A stretch of 64,000 bases of DNA from DASPWV01 sp046726375 (GCA_046726375.1 JBKPAJ010000071.1:65594-129593), one strand, 5' to 3'. Shown: positions 17,729 through 27,369, counted from the stretch's first letter. Numbers and translations: made by a program. The notes: generated by a model not told the origin, from the sequence alone.

Positions 17729-20116
17729 ATGGTCGAAGTCTACGAAACGCTTCCAATCGTCCCGCTGCGGGACGTCGTCGTTTTTCCACACATGATGCTG
17801 CCGTTCGTGATTGGACGGCCGTCGTCCATTCGCGCGCTCGAACATGCGTTGGCCAAGGACAAACGCATCTTCCTCGCCGCGCAGCACGACGCGGCGGTTG
17901 ACGACCCGGGCGCCAACGACATCTACACCATGGGTTGCATTGTGAACGTGGTGCAGAGCCTGAAGCTGCCCGACAGCAACATCAAGCTGCTGGTCGAGGG
18001 CGTGGATCGCGCGCGCGTGGTCGAGTGGAAGGAAGACAAGGGCTTCCACCGCGTCGTCGTCAAGGTGCTCCAGCGGCAGAAAGAATCGTCCGGCGACGTC
18101 GAGCAGACCATGAGCAAAGTGGTCACGCTTTTCGAGCAGTATGTGAAGCTGTCGAACAACCTGCATTACGACGCCATGATCGCGGCGGTGCGCGTGGATG
18201 ATCCCGGCAAGCTGGCCGACACGATTGCCGCGCATCTCAACGTCGGCGTGGACGAAAAGCAGAACCTGCTCGAGATCATCTCGCCGCTCGAACGGCTCAA
18301 CCGCATCGTCAACATCCTCGAAGCTGAGGTCGACAAGCTCCAGGTCGATCGCCGCATCCAATCTCGCGTCAAGAAGCAGATGGAAAAGGCGCAGAAGGAG
18401 TACTACCTCAACGAGAAGATGAAGGCGATCCAGAAGGAGCTGGGCCGCAAGGACGAAAAAGGCAACGAGATCGAGGAGCTCAAGAAAAAGATCGAGCAGT
18501 CGCGGATGCCGAAGGAGGTCGAAGAAAAGGCCATCCAGGAGCTGAAGCGGCTCGAGGCGATGCCGCCGATGTCGGCTGAGGCGACGGTCTCGCGCAACTA
18601 CCTCGATTGGCTGATCGCGGTGCCGTGGCACAAGAGAACGAAGGAAAGCCGCGATCTCAAGAACGCCGAGATCATTCTCAACGAAGATCACTACGGACTC
18701 GAGAAGATTAAGGAGCGCATCCTCGAGTTCCTGGCGGTGCGGGCACTGGTCAAGAAGCCCAAGGCGACGATTCTGACGTTTGTCGGACCGCCGGGCGTCG
18801 GCAAGACCTCGCTGGCCAAGTCGATCGCGCGCGCGATGAACCGCAAGTTCGTCCGCCTCTCGCTTGGCGGTGTGCGCGACGAAGCCGAAATCCGCGGCCA
18901 CCGCCGCACCTATATCGGGGCGTTCCCGGGGCAGATCATCCAGATGATGAAGAAGGCCGGCACGCTGAACCCGATTTTCCTGCTCGACGAAGTCGACAAG
19001 ATGTCGATGGACTTCCGCGGCGATCCGTCGGCCGCCCTGCTCGAAGTGCTCGATCCCGAGCAGAACAGCGCGTTCCTCGATCACTATCTCGACGTCGAGT
19101 ACGACCTGTCGCACGTGATGTTCATCTGCACGGCGAACGTGCTGCATACGATTCCGCAGGCGCTGCGTGATCGTATGGAGGTGCTGCAGCTGGCGGGTTA
19201 CACCGAGCACGAAAAGGTCGAGATCGCCAAGCGGTTTCTAGTGCCGAAGTCGGTCGAAGGCACCGGGCTTACGGACAAGAACATCACGTTCACGGACGAA
19301 GCCATTCAAACGATCATCCAGCGCTACACGCGCGAGGCGGGCGTCCGCAATCTCGAACGCGAAATCAACTCGATTTGCCGCAAAGTGGCGCGCAAGGTCG
19401 TGGTCGATGCCGAGACGTCGGACGAGATCACGTCGGAAAAAGTCACAGAGTATCTGGGCGTTCCTCGCTTCCGGCCGACGATGGCCGAGGAACGGAACGA
19501 AATCGGCGTTGCGACCGGCCTGGCATGGACGGAGGTCGGCGGTGAAATCCTCGTGACGGAGGCGACATTGATGCCTGGTCGCGGCCGCTTGACGCTCACC
19601 GGCAAGTTGGGAGACGTCATGCAGGAGTCGGCGCAGGCGGCCATGAGCTACGTTCGTTCGCGCGCCGAGGAATTCGGTATCGCCAAGGACTTCAATCGCC
19701 GTCTCGACGTTCACGTGCACATCCCGGAAGGCGCCATTCCCAAGGATGGTCCGTCCGCTGGCATCACACTTGCGACCGCGCTGGTCTCGGCGCTCGCGCG
19801 CGTGCCGGCGCGGCGTGATGTGGCGATGACCGGCGAGATCACGTTGCGCGGCAAGGTGCTGCCGATCGGCGGCGTCAAGGAAAAGGTCCTCGCCGCGCAC
19901 CGCGCAGGGCTGAAGGACATCATCCTGCCGAAGGACAACGAAAAGGACCTGGCCGACATCCCGAAGAACGTGCTCGACGTCATGAACCTGTATCTCGTCG
20001 AGACGATGGATGAAGTGCTGAAGCAGGCGCTCGAAGGTCCGTTGACGCCGATTGCGCCGTCGCCCGAAACCGCCGTCGCGGTCGACGACGAGGCATCGGA
20101 CACGATTACGCACTGA
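17729..20116 (+). CDS. lon: ATP-dependent protease Lon
   Basis: 795 residues, a standard LonA. The N-terminal substrate domain (IVPLRDVVVFPHMMLPFVIG) is followed by a coiled-coil region (about 200-260), an AAA+ module with Walker A GPPGVGKTSLA and Walker B IFLLDEVDKM, and the C-terminal Ser-Lys protease domain: Ser676 in KDGPSAG and Lys719 in VKEKVLAAHRAG. It degrades damaged and regulatory proteins. Because the heptad hairpin ends 9 bp before the ATG, the ribosome-binding region lies against the repeat. Confidence 0.97.
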   Translation: MVEVYETLPIVPLRDVVVFPHMMLPFVIGRPSSIRALEHALAKDKRIFLAAQHDAAVDDPGANDIYTMGCIVNVVQSLKLPDSNIKLLVEGVDRARVVEWKEDKGFHRVVVKVLQRQKESSGDVEQTMSKVVTLFEQYVKLSNNLHYDAMIAAVRVDDPGKLADTIAAHLNVGVDEKQNLLEIISPLERLNRIVNILEAEVDKLQVDRRIQSRVKKQMEKAQKEYYLNEKMKAIQKELGRKDEKGNEIEELKKKIEQSRMPKEVEEKAIQELKRLEAMPPMSAEATVSRNYLDWLIAVPWHKRTKESRDLKNAEIILNEDHYGLEKIKERILEFLAVRALVKKPKATILTFVGPPGVGKTSLAKSIARAMNRKFVRLSLGGVRDEAEIRGHRRTYIGAFPGQIIQMMKKAGTLNPIFLLDEVDKMSMDFRGDPSAALLEVLDPEQNSAFLDHYLDVEYDLSHVMFICTANVLHTIPQALRDRMEVLQLAGYTEHEKVEIAKRFLVPKSVEGTGLTDKNITFTDEAIQTIIQRYTREAGVRNLEREINSICRKVARKVVVDAETSDEITSEKVTEYLGVPRFRPTMAEERNEIGVATGLAWTEVGGEILVTEATLMPGRGRLTLTGKLGDVMQESAQAAMSYVRSRAEEFGIAKDFNRRLDVHVHIPEGAIPKDGPSAGITLATALVSALARVPARRDVAMTGEITLRGKVLPIGGVKEKVLAAHRAGLKDIILPKDNEKDLADIPKNVLDVMNLYLVETMDEVLKQALEGPLTPIAPSPETAVAVDDEASDTITH

Positions 20117-20120
20117 CGCG

Positions 20121-20219
20121 GAAAGTTCAAAGTTTAAGGCTCACAGTTCAAAGTTGAGAACGGTGCAAACTTGCAACTCACAACTTTGGAACTACCTTTG
20201 AACTTTGAATTTTGAACTC
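20121..20219. repeat. GTTCAAA-type heptad-repeat hairpin between lon and engB
   Basis: Left-arm units (GAAAGTTCAAAGTTTAAGG, CAGTTCAAAGTTGAGAAC) and right-arm units (CAACTTTGGAACTACCTTTG, AACTTTGAATTTTGAACTCG) are inverted with a period of about 7. The middle (GTGCAAACTTGCAACTCAC) keeps the same vocabulary. It fills the whole gap after lon and ends 5 bp before the engB GTG. Confidence 0.75.
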
Positions 20220-20224
20220 GAGGC

Positions 20225-20848
20225 GTGAGGATCACCGCCGAGTTCGTGGCTAGCGCTGTCGACTCCGCAGGGTTTCCGAGGGAACGTCTGCCTGAATTAG
20301 CGCTGGTCGGCCGGTCGAACGTCGGCAAGTCGAGTCTGATTAACGCGCTGGTGCGCCACAAAGTGGCGCGCACGAGCGCCGCGCCGGGAAAGACCCGCCT
20401 CGCGAACTTCTATCGCGTGGCTCCCGAAGGAGTACCGCCGTTTTACCTGGTGGATTTGCCGGGTTACGGATATGCGCGCGGCGGCAATGCGGCGGCTCGG
20501 GAATTCGAGACCATTACCACTTCGTATTTTGGAAAGAGCGCTCGGATTGCCGGCGTGTTTCACCTGATCGACAGCCGCCATCCCGGGCTGGAATCCGATC
20601 TGCATGCGTGGCGATGGCTCGGCTCGCTGGCTGTACCCTCGTCCGTCGTCGCAACCAAGTTGGACAAGTTGTCGCGCGCCGAACGCGCGCGGCATTTGAA
20701 GGAGCTCGAAAGAGTACATGAAGGTCCGGTCCTGGGCGTCTCCGCCCAGACCGGCGAAGGGTTAAAGGAACTGTGGCAACAGATCGCAACGCGGCTCAGG
20801 CCACTCAGACCGACGCCGCCACCACCACCGCTACCACCGAACAAGTAA
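20225..20848 (+). CDS. engB: Ribosome biogenesis GTPase EngB/YsxC
   Basis: 207 residues from a GTG. The G motifs are clear: G1 GRSNVGKSSLINAL, G2/switch region PGKTRLANFYRV, G3 DLPGYGYA, and G4 in VATKLDKLS, with G5 near GVSAQTGEG. The protein assists late 50S assembly. A lon-ysxC order is known in Bacillus. The last 25 codons (LRPLRPTPPPPPLPPNK) form an unusual proline-rich tail that exists because they overlap the first 76 bases of rho in another frame. Confidence 0.94.
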   Translation: MRITAEFVASAVDSAGFPRERLPELALVGRSNVGKSSLINALVRHKVARTSAAPGKTRLANFYRVAPEGVPPFYLVDLPGYGYARGGNAAAREFETITTSYFGKSARIAGVFHLIDSRHPGLESDLHAWRWLGSLAVPSSVVATKLDKLSRAERARHLKELERVHEGPVLGVSAQTGEGLKELWQQIATRLRPLRPTPPPPPLPPNK

Positions 20849-22107
20849 CGCTGGACCTCACGACGCTGAAGGAAATGAGCGTCACCGCGCTGACCAGGGT
20901 CGCGCGCGAGCACGAGATTCCGGGCGCCACCGGCATGCGCAAGCAGGAGCTGATTTTCGAGATCCTGCGCGCGCGTGCGGCCAAGGCCGGCCTGATCTTT
21001 TCCGAAGGGGTACTCGAAGTCCTGCCCGATGGGTTCGGCTTCCTACGCGCGCCGGACTACAACTACCTCGCCGGGCCCGACGACATCTACGTGTCCCCCT
21101 CGCAGATTCGCAAATTCGATTTGCACACCGGCGACACGGTTGCGGGGCAAATCCGGCCACCGCGCGAGGGAGAGCGGTATTTCGCACTCATCAAAGTCGA
21201 AGCCGTGAATTTCGAGCCGCCGGCACGCGGCAAGGAACGCATCTTCTTCGAGAACCTCACGCCGGTCTATCCGCAGCAGCGGATCAAGCTCGAAGCCGAT
21301 CCCGAAAACCTGTCAACTCGGGTCATGGATCTGATGACGCCGCTTGGCAAGGGTCAGCGCGGGCTGATCGTGGCGGCGCCTCGCACCGGCAAGACGATGA
21401 TTCTGCAGGCGATTGCCAACGCGATCACGACCAATCATCCCGAGGTCTATCTGATCGTCCTGCTGATCGACGAGCGGCCGGAAGAGGTCACCGACATGCA
21501 GCGTTCGGTGAAAGGCGAGGTGATCTCGTCCACTTTCGACGAGCCTGCACAGCGGCACGTTCAGGTCGCCGAAATGGTGATCGAGAAGGCAAAGCGTCTC
21601 GTCGAACACAAGAAAGATGTCGTGATTCTGCTCGATTCGATCACGCGGCTTGCGCGCGCCTATAACACCATCGTCCCGACCTCTGGCAAGGTGCTCTCGG
21701 GCGGCGTGGACAGCAACGCCTTGCAGCGGCCGAAGCGCTTTTTTGGCGCCGCCCGCAACGTCGAACAGGGGGGCTCGTTGACCATCGTCGCCAGCGCGCT
21801 CGTGGATACTGGATCGCGCATGGACGAAGTGATCTTCGAGGAGTTCAAGGGCACCGGCAACATGGAAGTGCACCTCGATCGCAAGCTCGCCGATCGCCGC
21901 GTCTTCCCCGCCATCGATATTCAGAAGAGCGGTACCCGCAAAGAAGAATTGCTGTTGCAGCGCGACGAGCTCAACCGCGTCTACGTGCTGAGGAAAGTGC
22001 TCACGCCGCTCTCGCCGGTCGAGGCAATGGAGCTGCTGCTCTCCAAGATGGGCAAAACGAAGTCAAACGGCGAGTTCCTTTCCGCAATGCAGAATGGCAA
22101 AGGGTAA
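20773..22107 (+). CDS. rho: Transcription termination factor Rho
   Basis: 444 residues from the GTG at 20773, which has AAAGGA just upstream. The start lies inside engB, and an internal ATG at 20875 would begin the conserved part. An Ala/Thr/Gln-rich tail precedes the Rho N domain (LKEMSVTALTRVAREHEIPG), the RNA-binding cold-shock-like fold (GVLEVLPDGFGFLRAPDYNY) and the RecA-type ATPase with Walker A APRTGKT and the Q/R-loop region (GGVDSNALQRPKRFFGAARN). It is a hexameric RNA helicase that ends transcription. It overlaps the amidase gene by 14 bp. Confidence 0.96.
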   Translation: MATDRNAAQATQTDAATTTATTEQVTLDLTTLKEMSVTALTRVAREHEIPGATGMRKQELIFEILRARAAKAGLIFSEGVLEVLPDGFGFLRAPDYNYLAGPDDIYVSPSQIRKFDLHTGDTVAGQIRPPREGERYFALIKVEAVNFEPPARGKERIFFENLTPVYPQQRIKLEADPENLSTRVMDLMTPLGKGQRGLIVAAPRTGKTMILQAIANAITTNHPEVYLIVLLIDERPEEVTDMQRSVKGEVISSTFDEPAQRHVQVAEMVIEKAKRLVEHKKDVVILLDSITRLARAYNTIVPTSGKVLSGGVDSNALQRPKRFFGAARNVEQGGSLTIVASALVDTGSRMDEVIFEEFKGTGNMEVHLDRKLADRRVFPAIDIQKSGTRKEELLLQRDELNRVYVLRKVLTPLSPVEAMELLLSKMGKTKSNGEFLSAMQNGKG

Positions 22108-23119
22108 GCAGGAAGGGCCGAGGGGCGTCGCCAAGGTTGCGAAGAACGCCCTCCCCGTCGCGCCCGCCGCGCGCGCGACGCGTGGCGTCTCCAATCTGGT
22201 TCCCGGCGAACCGCACCAGCCGCGTACGGTGCGCGTTGGCATCACGCAAATGGCCTGCGTCGAGAACCCCGATGCCAATCTCGGCCGACAAGTCACGCTG
22301 GTCGAAAGGGCGGCCGCGGCTGGCGCGCAGATCATCTGCACGCAGGAGCTCTTCCGGTCGCAGTATTTCTGTCAGGTTGAAGATCACCGCTTTTTCGCGC
22401 TCGCGGAGCCGATACCCGGGCCTTCGACCGAAGCGCTTTCGGCTGTGGCAAAGAAGCGCGAGGTCGTCATCGTTGCGTCGCTGTTCGAAAAGCGCGCGGC
22501 CGGCCTGTATCACAACACTGCCGCGGTGATTGATGCCGACGGATCCCTCCTTGGCGTGTATCGCAAGATGCACATTCCGGATGATCCCCTCTACTACGAG
22601 AAGTTCTATTTCACGCCGGGTGACACTGGATTCCGCTCGTGGACAACGCAGCATGCCACCATCGGGGTGTTGATCTGCTGGGATCAGTGGTTCCCCGAAG
22701 GCGCGCGTCTCACGGCGATGCAGGGTGCAGAGATCCTGTTCTATCCGACGGCAATCGGCTGGCACCCCTCGGAAAAAAAAGAGTTCGGCAAGGCTCAGCA
22801 TGATTCCTGGGAATTGATCCAGCGAAGCCACGCGGTGGCGAACGGATGTTTCGTGTGCGCGCCCAACCGCGTCGGACACGAGATTGTCCGTGACGCAAAG
22901 CGCAAGCCGGTGAATCCCGATGGCATCGAGTTCTGGGGACAGTCGTTTATCGCCTCGCCGGATGGCGCAATCGTGAAACGCGCGTCGGTGTCGCGCGAGG
23001 AAGTCGTTGTCGCTGATTGCGATCTGGCCCGGGTCGAATTCAGCCGCACGCATTGGCCGTTCTTACGGGATCGCCGCGTGGACGCCTATTCCGATCTGAC
23101 AAAACGGTTTATCGGCTGA
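22094..23119 (+). CDS. aguB: N-carbamoylputrescine amidase (nitrilase superfamily)
   Basis: 341 residues. The nitrilase catalytic triad is present: Glu85 in CTQELFRSQYF, Lys158 in YRKMHIPDD and Cys195 in ICWDQWFPE. The FRSQYFCQ and MHIPDDPLYYEKFYFTPGD segments are typical of AguB, which converts N-carbamoylputrescine to putrescine, CO2 and ammonia. About 45 basic and disordered residues precede the enzyme fold (RVGITQMACV), so the true start may be later. Agmatine deiminase, the preceding step, is encoded two genes downstream, which supports the assignment. Confidence 0.9.
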   Translation: MAKGKQEGPRGVAKVAKNALPVAPAARATRGVSNLVPGEPHQPRTVRVGITQMACVENPDANLGRQVTLVERAAAAGAQIICTQELFRSQYFCQVEDHRFFALAEPIPGPSTEALSAVAKKREVVIVASLFEKRAAGLYHNTAAVIDADGSLLGVYRKMHIPDDPLYYEKFYFTPGDTGFRSWTTQHATIGVLICWDQWFPEGARLTAMQGAEILFYPTAIGWHPSEKKEFGKAQHDSWELIQRSHAVANGCFVCAPNRVGHEIVRDAKRKPVNPDGIEFWGQSFIASPDGAIVKRASVSREEVVVADCDLARVEFSRTHWPFLRDRRVDAYSDLTKRFIG

Positions 23120-23192
23120 GCGTCGCCGCGACGGTCGGACTCCTCCGCCCGGACCAGTTGGATGGCATCCCGTGGTATTGTCGGACGGCATC

Positions 23193-24740
23193 ATGCGAAT
23201 CCTGCTGCTGTCGATGCCGGATTCTTTCGAACACACCCCGACGCTGGCGATCCGCATGCCGAACGGCGCGCTGGGCTCGCTGGCCGGGAACGTCGACCCT
23301 CACCATTACGTGGCGATAGCGGATCTGATCCTCGCGCCATCATCGGTCCGCGAGACAGTCGAGCGGCTGCTCGCTGAGGTCAAGCCTGACGTAGTCGGCC
23401 TTTCGGTAATGACATTTCAACGGGCGACCGCGCGCCGTGTCATCGCGCTTGTCCGCGCAAAGGTAGCGGGCGTCCGCATCGTCGTCGGCGGCTATGATCC
23501 GAGCCTCGCGCCCGAGGCATGGACCGCGCCGGCGCTCGGTGTTGACGTGATCGTTCGTGGAGAAGGCGATGTCACTTTCCGCGAGCTGATCCGTGCCTTC
23601 GACGAAGGCCGGCCGCTCGACGATGTCAAAGGGATCTGGTTCCGCAACGGTTGCGAGTTCCGCCGTAACCCACCGCGGGAAATATCGCGGTTGTCTGCGG
23701 ACGAGATTCGGCGGCCGAAACGCGAGGCCCGGCTGCTGTCCGGCTACACCATGCTCGGACGGCCCGTGGATGTCGTCGAAACATCGCGCGGCTGCACCTT
23801 CGACTGCAGCTTCTGCTCGATCATCGAGATGCGCGGTCGAAACTTCCACCGCTTCCCCATCGACTCGGTCATCGCCGACATCGCCGACGCTCGCTCGCGC
23901 GGGGCGCGCGCCATCTTCTTCGTCGACGACAACATCACGCTCGACGTGCCGCGCCTCGAGCAGCTCTGCGAGGCGATCATTGCCGCCGGTCTGGACCGCA
24001 TCGACTACATCGCTCAGGCGATGACCGCAGCCATCGCGTCGCACGGCGACCGCCTCGCCGCGCTGATGCGCCGCGCTGGATTCCGCTACATCTTTCTCGG
24101 TATCGAGAACGTTCTCGACGAAGACCTGGTGTTTCTCAAGGCGCGATCGAAAAACAGCCGTGTGCGATCTGAGGGACGCACCAACACCGCGGTCGACGCG
24201 GTCAACGCCCTCCATCGCCACGGGATGCTGGTGGTCGGTGGATTGATCGTCGGCAACCCCGACGATCGGCGCGAGTCGATCGCCGCCAATCTCGCGTTCG
24301 CGCGACGCTACGTTGACTGGCCGTACATCCAGCACCCTACGCCTTATCCGGGCACGCCGATGACGCGCGACTTCGAGCAGCGCGGCCTGATCATGACCGA
24401 TCGGGTCGAGGAGTACGATGGAACGACGGCCGTCACGCGCAGCACACACCTCGAGCCCCGGGACATCGAGTTCATGCGTTGGAGAGCGGAACGATGGCTC
24501 AAGGTGCGGCATATCCCTGCCGTCTTTCGACACGACCCCGCGTTCGTGCTCCGCAACGGATGGCGCATGCTCGCGCACACGTTCCGAGGCTCGACGTGGC
24601 GTTCGGCGATCGGACTGGAGTCGCAAGAATCGGTGTTCGACCGCTATCGGGGCATTCGAGCACGCGAACGCGCGTACGTCGACTGGCCGGATCCAATCGC
24701 AAGCCAGCCGGCGGAGCGGCCTGCAGTATCGTGTCAATGA
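23193..24740 (+). CDS. B12-binding-type radical SAM enzyme
   Basis: 515 residues from the ATG at 23193 (MRILLLSMPDS). The N-terminal half is a cobalamin-binding-like Rossmann domain (VKPDVVGLSVMTFQRAT, GVRIVVGGYDPSLAP, GVDVIVRGEGDVTFRELI). The radical SAM core has the CxxxCxxC cluster in RGCTFDCSFC (Cys201, 205, 208), followed by the barrel (IFFVDDNITLD, FRYIFLGIENV, VVGGLIVGNPDD). Family members are methylases or other radical enzymes of lipid and cofactor metabolism; the substrate is unknown. It lies between aguB and aguA, abutting aguA with zero spacing. Confidence 0.88.
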   Translation: MRILLLSMPDSFEHTPTLAIRMPNGALGSLAGNVDPHHYVAIADLILAPSSVRETVERLLAEVKPDVVGLSVMTFQRATARRVIALVRAKVAGVRIVVGGYDPSLAPEAWTAPALGVDVIVRGEGDVTFRELIRAFDEGRPLDDVKGIWFRNGCEFRRNPPREISRLSADEIRRPKREARLLSGYTMLGRPVDVVETSRGCTFDCSFCSIIEMRGRNFHRFPIDSVIADIADARSRGARAIFFVDDNITLDVPRLEQLCEAIIAAGLDRIDYIAQAMTAAIASHGDRLAALMRRAGFRYIFLGIENVLDEDLVFLKARSKNSRVRSEGRTNTAVDAVNALHRHGMLVVGGLIVGNPDDRRESIAANLAFARRYVDWPYIQHPTPYPGTPMTRDFEQRGLIMTDRVEEYDGTTAVTRSTHLEPRDIEFMRWRAERWLKVRHIPAVFRHDPAFVLRNGWRMLAHTFRGSTWRSAIGLESQESVFDRYRGIRARERAYVDWPDPIASQPAERPAVSCQ

Positions 24741-25817
24741 ATGCGGCCTCCGGTTCGGATCCTCAAAGGCACACCAGACGAGCACGGTTTTTCGTTTCCC
24801 GCAGAGTGGGCGCGCCACTCGGGCACGTGGATCAGTTGGCCTCGCCCGGAAGGGATCTCCTTTCCCGGCCGCTATGCAGAGGCGGTGCACGACATCGTCG
24901 GCGTCATTCGCGTCATCACGCAGTTCGAACGCGTTCATCTGAACGTTCCCAACATCGACTACGAGCGCATTGTCCGTGAGTTGCTGGCGAACGGCCGCGT
25001 CCGACTGTCGCGCGTGACCTTTCATCACCTCAAGACCAACGAATGCTGGACGCGTGATCACGGACCCGCGTTTGTGCTGCGCACGCGGCGTGGACGAACC
25101 GAAGCGGCGATCGTGGATTGGGACTACAACGCCTGGGGCGGAAAGTATCCGCCGTACGACGCCGATGACGCGGTGCCGACGCGAGTCGCCGAGGAGTACG
25201 GGTTGCCCGTGTTCTATCCACGGATCGTCATGGAAGGCGGCGCGGTAGATTTCAACGGCGCCGCGACCGTAATGACGACCACATCGTGTCTGCTGAACAC
25301 GAATCGCAACCCGAAGCGGTCACAGCAGCAGGTCGAGCGTTACCTGAAACGCTATTACGGGCAGCGTCACGTCGTCTGGCTGGGCAATGGGATCGAAGGC
25401 GACGATACCGACGGCCACATCGACGACCTCGCTCGTTTCGTGGACGAGCGAACGATCGTGATCGGCATGGAGGACGATCCGCGCGATCCGAACTTCAAGG
25501 TGCTGCGCGAGAACCGGCGCTTGCTCGACCGCGCGCGCGATCAGGATGGACGTCCGTTTGTGATCGCGGAGCTGCCGATGCCGCGGCCGGTCACTTACAA
25601 AGGGCAGCGCCTTCCGGCGACCTACATGAATTTCTACTTCGTCAACGGCGCGCTGCTCGTTCCGACGTTTGCGCAGGAGCGCCGCGATCGCTCCGCGCTT
25701 GCGGCGCTGCAGCGCTTACTACCCCGGCGGCACGTGATCGGCGTGGATTGCCGTGCACTCATCTGGGGCCTGGGTGCAATCCATTGTTTAACTCAACAGC
25801 AACCGGCGTTTCGCTAA
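24741..25817 (+). CDS. aguA: Agmatine deiminase
   Basis: 358 residues. It belongs to the Porphyromonas-type peptidyl-arginine/agmatine deiminase family. Visible motifs are ECWTRDHGPAFVL near residue 95, GGAVDFNG, the His/Asp segment EGDDTDGHIDDLARF, and the catalytic cysteine Cys349 in GAIHCLTQQQP. It hydrolyses agmatine to N-carbamoylputrescine, the substrate of the AguB-like enzyme two genes upstream. The ATG immediately follows the radical SAM stop codon, so translation is probably coupled. No arginine decarboxylase is in the window. Confidence 0.93.
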   Translation: MRPPVRILKGTPDEHGFSFPAEWARHSGTWISWPRPEGISFPGRYAEAVHDIVGVIRVITQFERVHLNVPNIDYERIVRELLANGRVRLSRVTFHHLKTNECWTRDHGPAFVLRTRRGRTEAAIVDWDYNAWGGKYPPYDADDAVPTRVAEEYGLPVFYPRIVMEGGAVDFNGAATVMTTTSCLLNTNRNPKRSQQQVERYLKRYYGQRHVVWLGNGIEGDDTDGHIDDLARFVDERTIVIGMEDDPRDPNFKVLRENRRLLDRARDQDGRPFVIAELPMPRPVTYKGQRLPATYMNFYFVNGALLVPTFAQERRDRSALAALQRLLPRRHVIGVDCRALIWGLGAIHCLTQQQPAFR

Positions 25818-25875
25818 TGGGTGGCGTTTCGGCAGCGGGTCCCGTCGGGATGGTGTACGCGATCTACCATTAATC

Positions 25876-27339
25876 GTGGCCCGCCCTCTCAGCGTCGTCG
25901 CCGAGCAAGCCTTTTCCCGCGCTGCCGGCGCTCCGCTGATCGACGGCAACACGGTGCGCCTGCTGCGCGACGCCCGTGAGAATTATCCCGCCTGGATGGA
26001 CGCCATCAGGAAGGCGCGCAAGTGGATCCACTTCGAAAGCTACATCGTCCACGACGATATCTCCGGCTACAGGTTTGCTGACGCGCTCATCGAGCGCGCA
26101 CGCGCCGGCGTCCGGGTGCGGTTGATCTACGACTGGATCGGCGCGCTCACCGCGACCACGTGGATTTTCTGGGAACGACTCCGTCGCGCCGGTATCGAAG
26201 TGCGCGCCTTCAATCAGCCGCGCTTGGATTCGCCGCTCGGATGGCTGTCGCGCGATCACCGCAAGATGATCGCTGTCGACGGCGAAGTTGGCTTCATTAC
26301 CGGTCTCTGTGTCGGCGACACGTGGGCGGGCATCGGCCGGTACGCGCGCCGCGATCCATGGCGTGACACCGGCGTGGAGATTCGTGGCCCCGCTGTCGCT
26401 GACATCGAGGAGGCGTTTGGGGATATCTGGTCGACGATGGGCGCGGCGCTACCGCCCGACGAAGCGATCGTCGTTCCCGGACCGCCAGAGAGCACCATCG
26501 CGCTGCGCGTGATCGCAACCAAGCCTGCGACGGCCGGCATGTTTCGGCTCGACCAGCTCGTCGCCGCCGTGGCACGGAAAACGCTGTGGCTCACCGACGC
26601 CTACTTCGTTGGCGCATCACCGTACGTGCAGGCGCTCGTCGCCGCCGCAGAGGACGGCGTTGACGTCAGGATGCTCGTGCCCGGCGGCTCCGATCTGCCC
26701 TGGGTGCAGCGACTGACGCGCGCTGGATACCGGCCGCTCCTCGAAGCCGGCGTCCGCATCTTCGAGTGGAACGGGTCAATGGTCCACGCAAAGACGGCGG
26801 TTGCCGACCGGCGGTGGGCGCGCGTCGGATCGAGCAATCTGAATATTCAGAGTTGGTTGGGAAACTGGGAGCTCGACGTCGCCCTCGAGGACGAGGACTT
26901 CGCGCGGCAAATGGAGGACATGTATCTCGAAGACCTCGAGAACGCCACCGAGATCGTGCTCACTGAAAAGCGCTTGGCGCACGCGAGCGTCGGCGTAAGG
27001 GCTCGCGATGCCCGACGACGGTGGGCGCATCGGACGGGGCGCCGCGCCGCGACCGCGGGCGCGCTACGCCTCGGGCGCACTTTTTCGGCCGCGCTTACCG
27101 CACGGCGCGAGCTCGGCGCCACCGAGGCGGTGACCCTCCTTTATGGATTGCTCCTGCTTGGTGCGCTCGGCGTGGCGGCGTTGGTCTGGCCGTCGGCGAT
27201 CGCCTATCCGCTCGGTGTGTTCCTGCTTTGGGTTTCGTTCAGTTGGGCCATTCAGTCGGTCAAGCTCTGGCGTCTGCGCCGCCGCGAGCCAAGGATCGGC
27301 GCCAAAGCCCGACCCGGCGCACACGAGGACGCTGCGTGA
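25876..27339 (+). CDS. Phospholipase D-family enzyme, cardiolipin-synthase-like
   Basis: 487 residues from a GTG. Two HKD motifs are intact: HRKMIAVD followed by GEVGFITG, and HAKTAVADRRWARVGSSNLN. The order and spacing fit bacterial cardiolipin synthases (ClsB/ClsC-like), which join phospholipids. Two hydrophobic helices occur near the C-terminus (VTLLYGLLLLGALGVAALVW and IAYPLGVFLLWVSFSWAIQS), after a basic Arg-rich stretch, so the enzyme is probably anchored to the inner membrane. It lies 58 bp after aguA and may be cotranscribed. Confidence 0.88.
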   Translation: MARPLSVVAEQAFSRAAGAPLIDGNTVRLLRDARENYPAWMDAIRKARKWIHFESYIVHDDISGYRFADALIERARAGVRVRLIYDWIGALTATTWIFWERLRRAGIEVRAFNQPRLDSPLGWLSRDHRKMIAVDGEVGFITGLCVGDTWAGIGRYARRDPWRDTGVEIRGPAVADIEEAFGDIWSTMGAALPPDEAIVVPGPPESTIALRVIATKPATAGMFRLDQLVAAVARKTLWLTDAYFVGASPYVQALVAAAEDGVDVRMLVPGGSDLPWVQRLTRAGYRPLLEAGVRIFEWNGSMVHAKTAVADRRWARVGSSNLNIQSWLGNWELDVALEDEDFARQMEDMYLEDLENATEIVLTEKRLAHASVGVRARDARRRWAHRTGRRAATAGALRLGRTFSAALTARRELGATEAVTLLYGLLLLGALGVAALVWPSAIAYPLGVFLLWVSFSWAIQSVKLWRLRRREPRIGAKARPGAHEDAA

Positions 27340-27369
27340 GCTATACTGGAGTGTTGCTAATCCTGCCGG

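Noticed and set aside
17645..19210. 521-codon minus-strand frame
   Set aside because: It is antisense to lon, with Arg/His/Asp-rich composition and no domain; a shadow of codon bias.
23340..25061. 573-codon minus-strand frame across the radical SAM and agmatine deiminase genes
   Set aside because: It covers two genes with clear catalytic motifs on the other strand; its own product has no recognisable fold.
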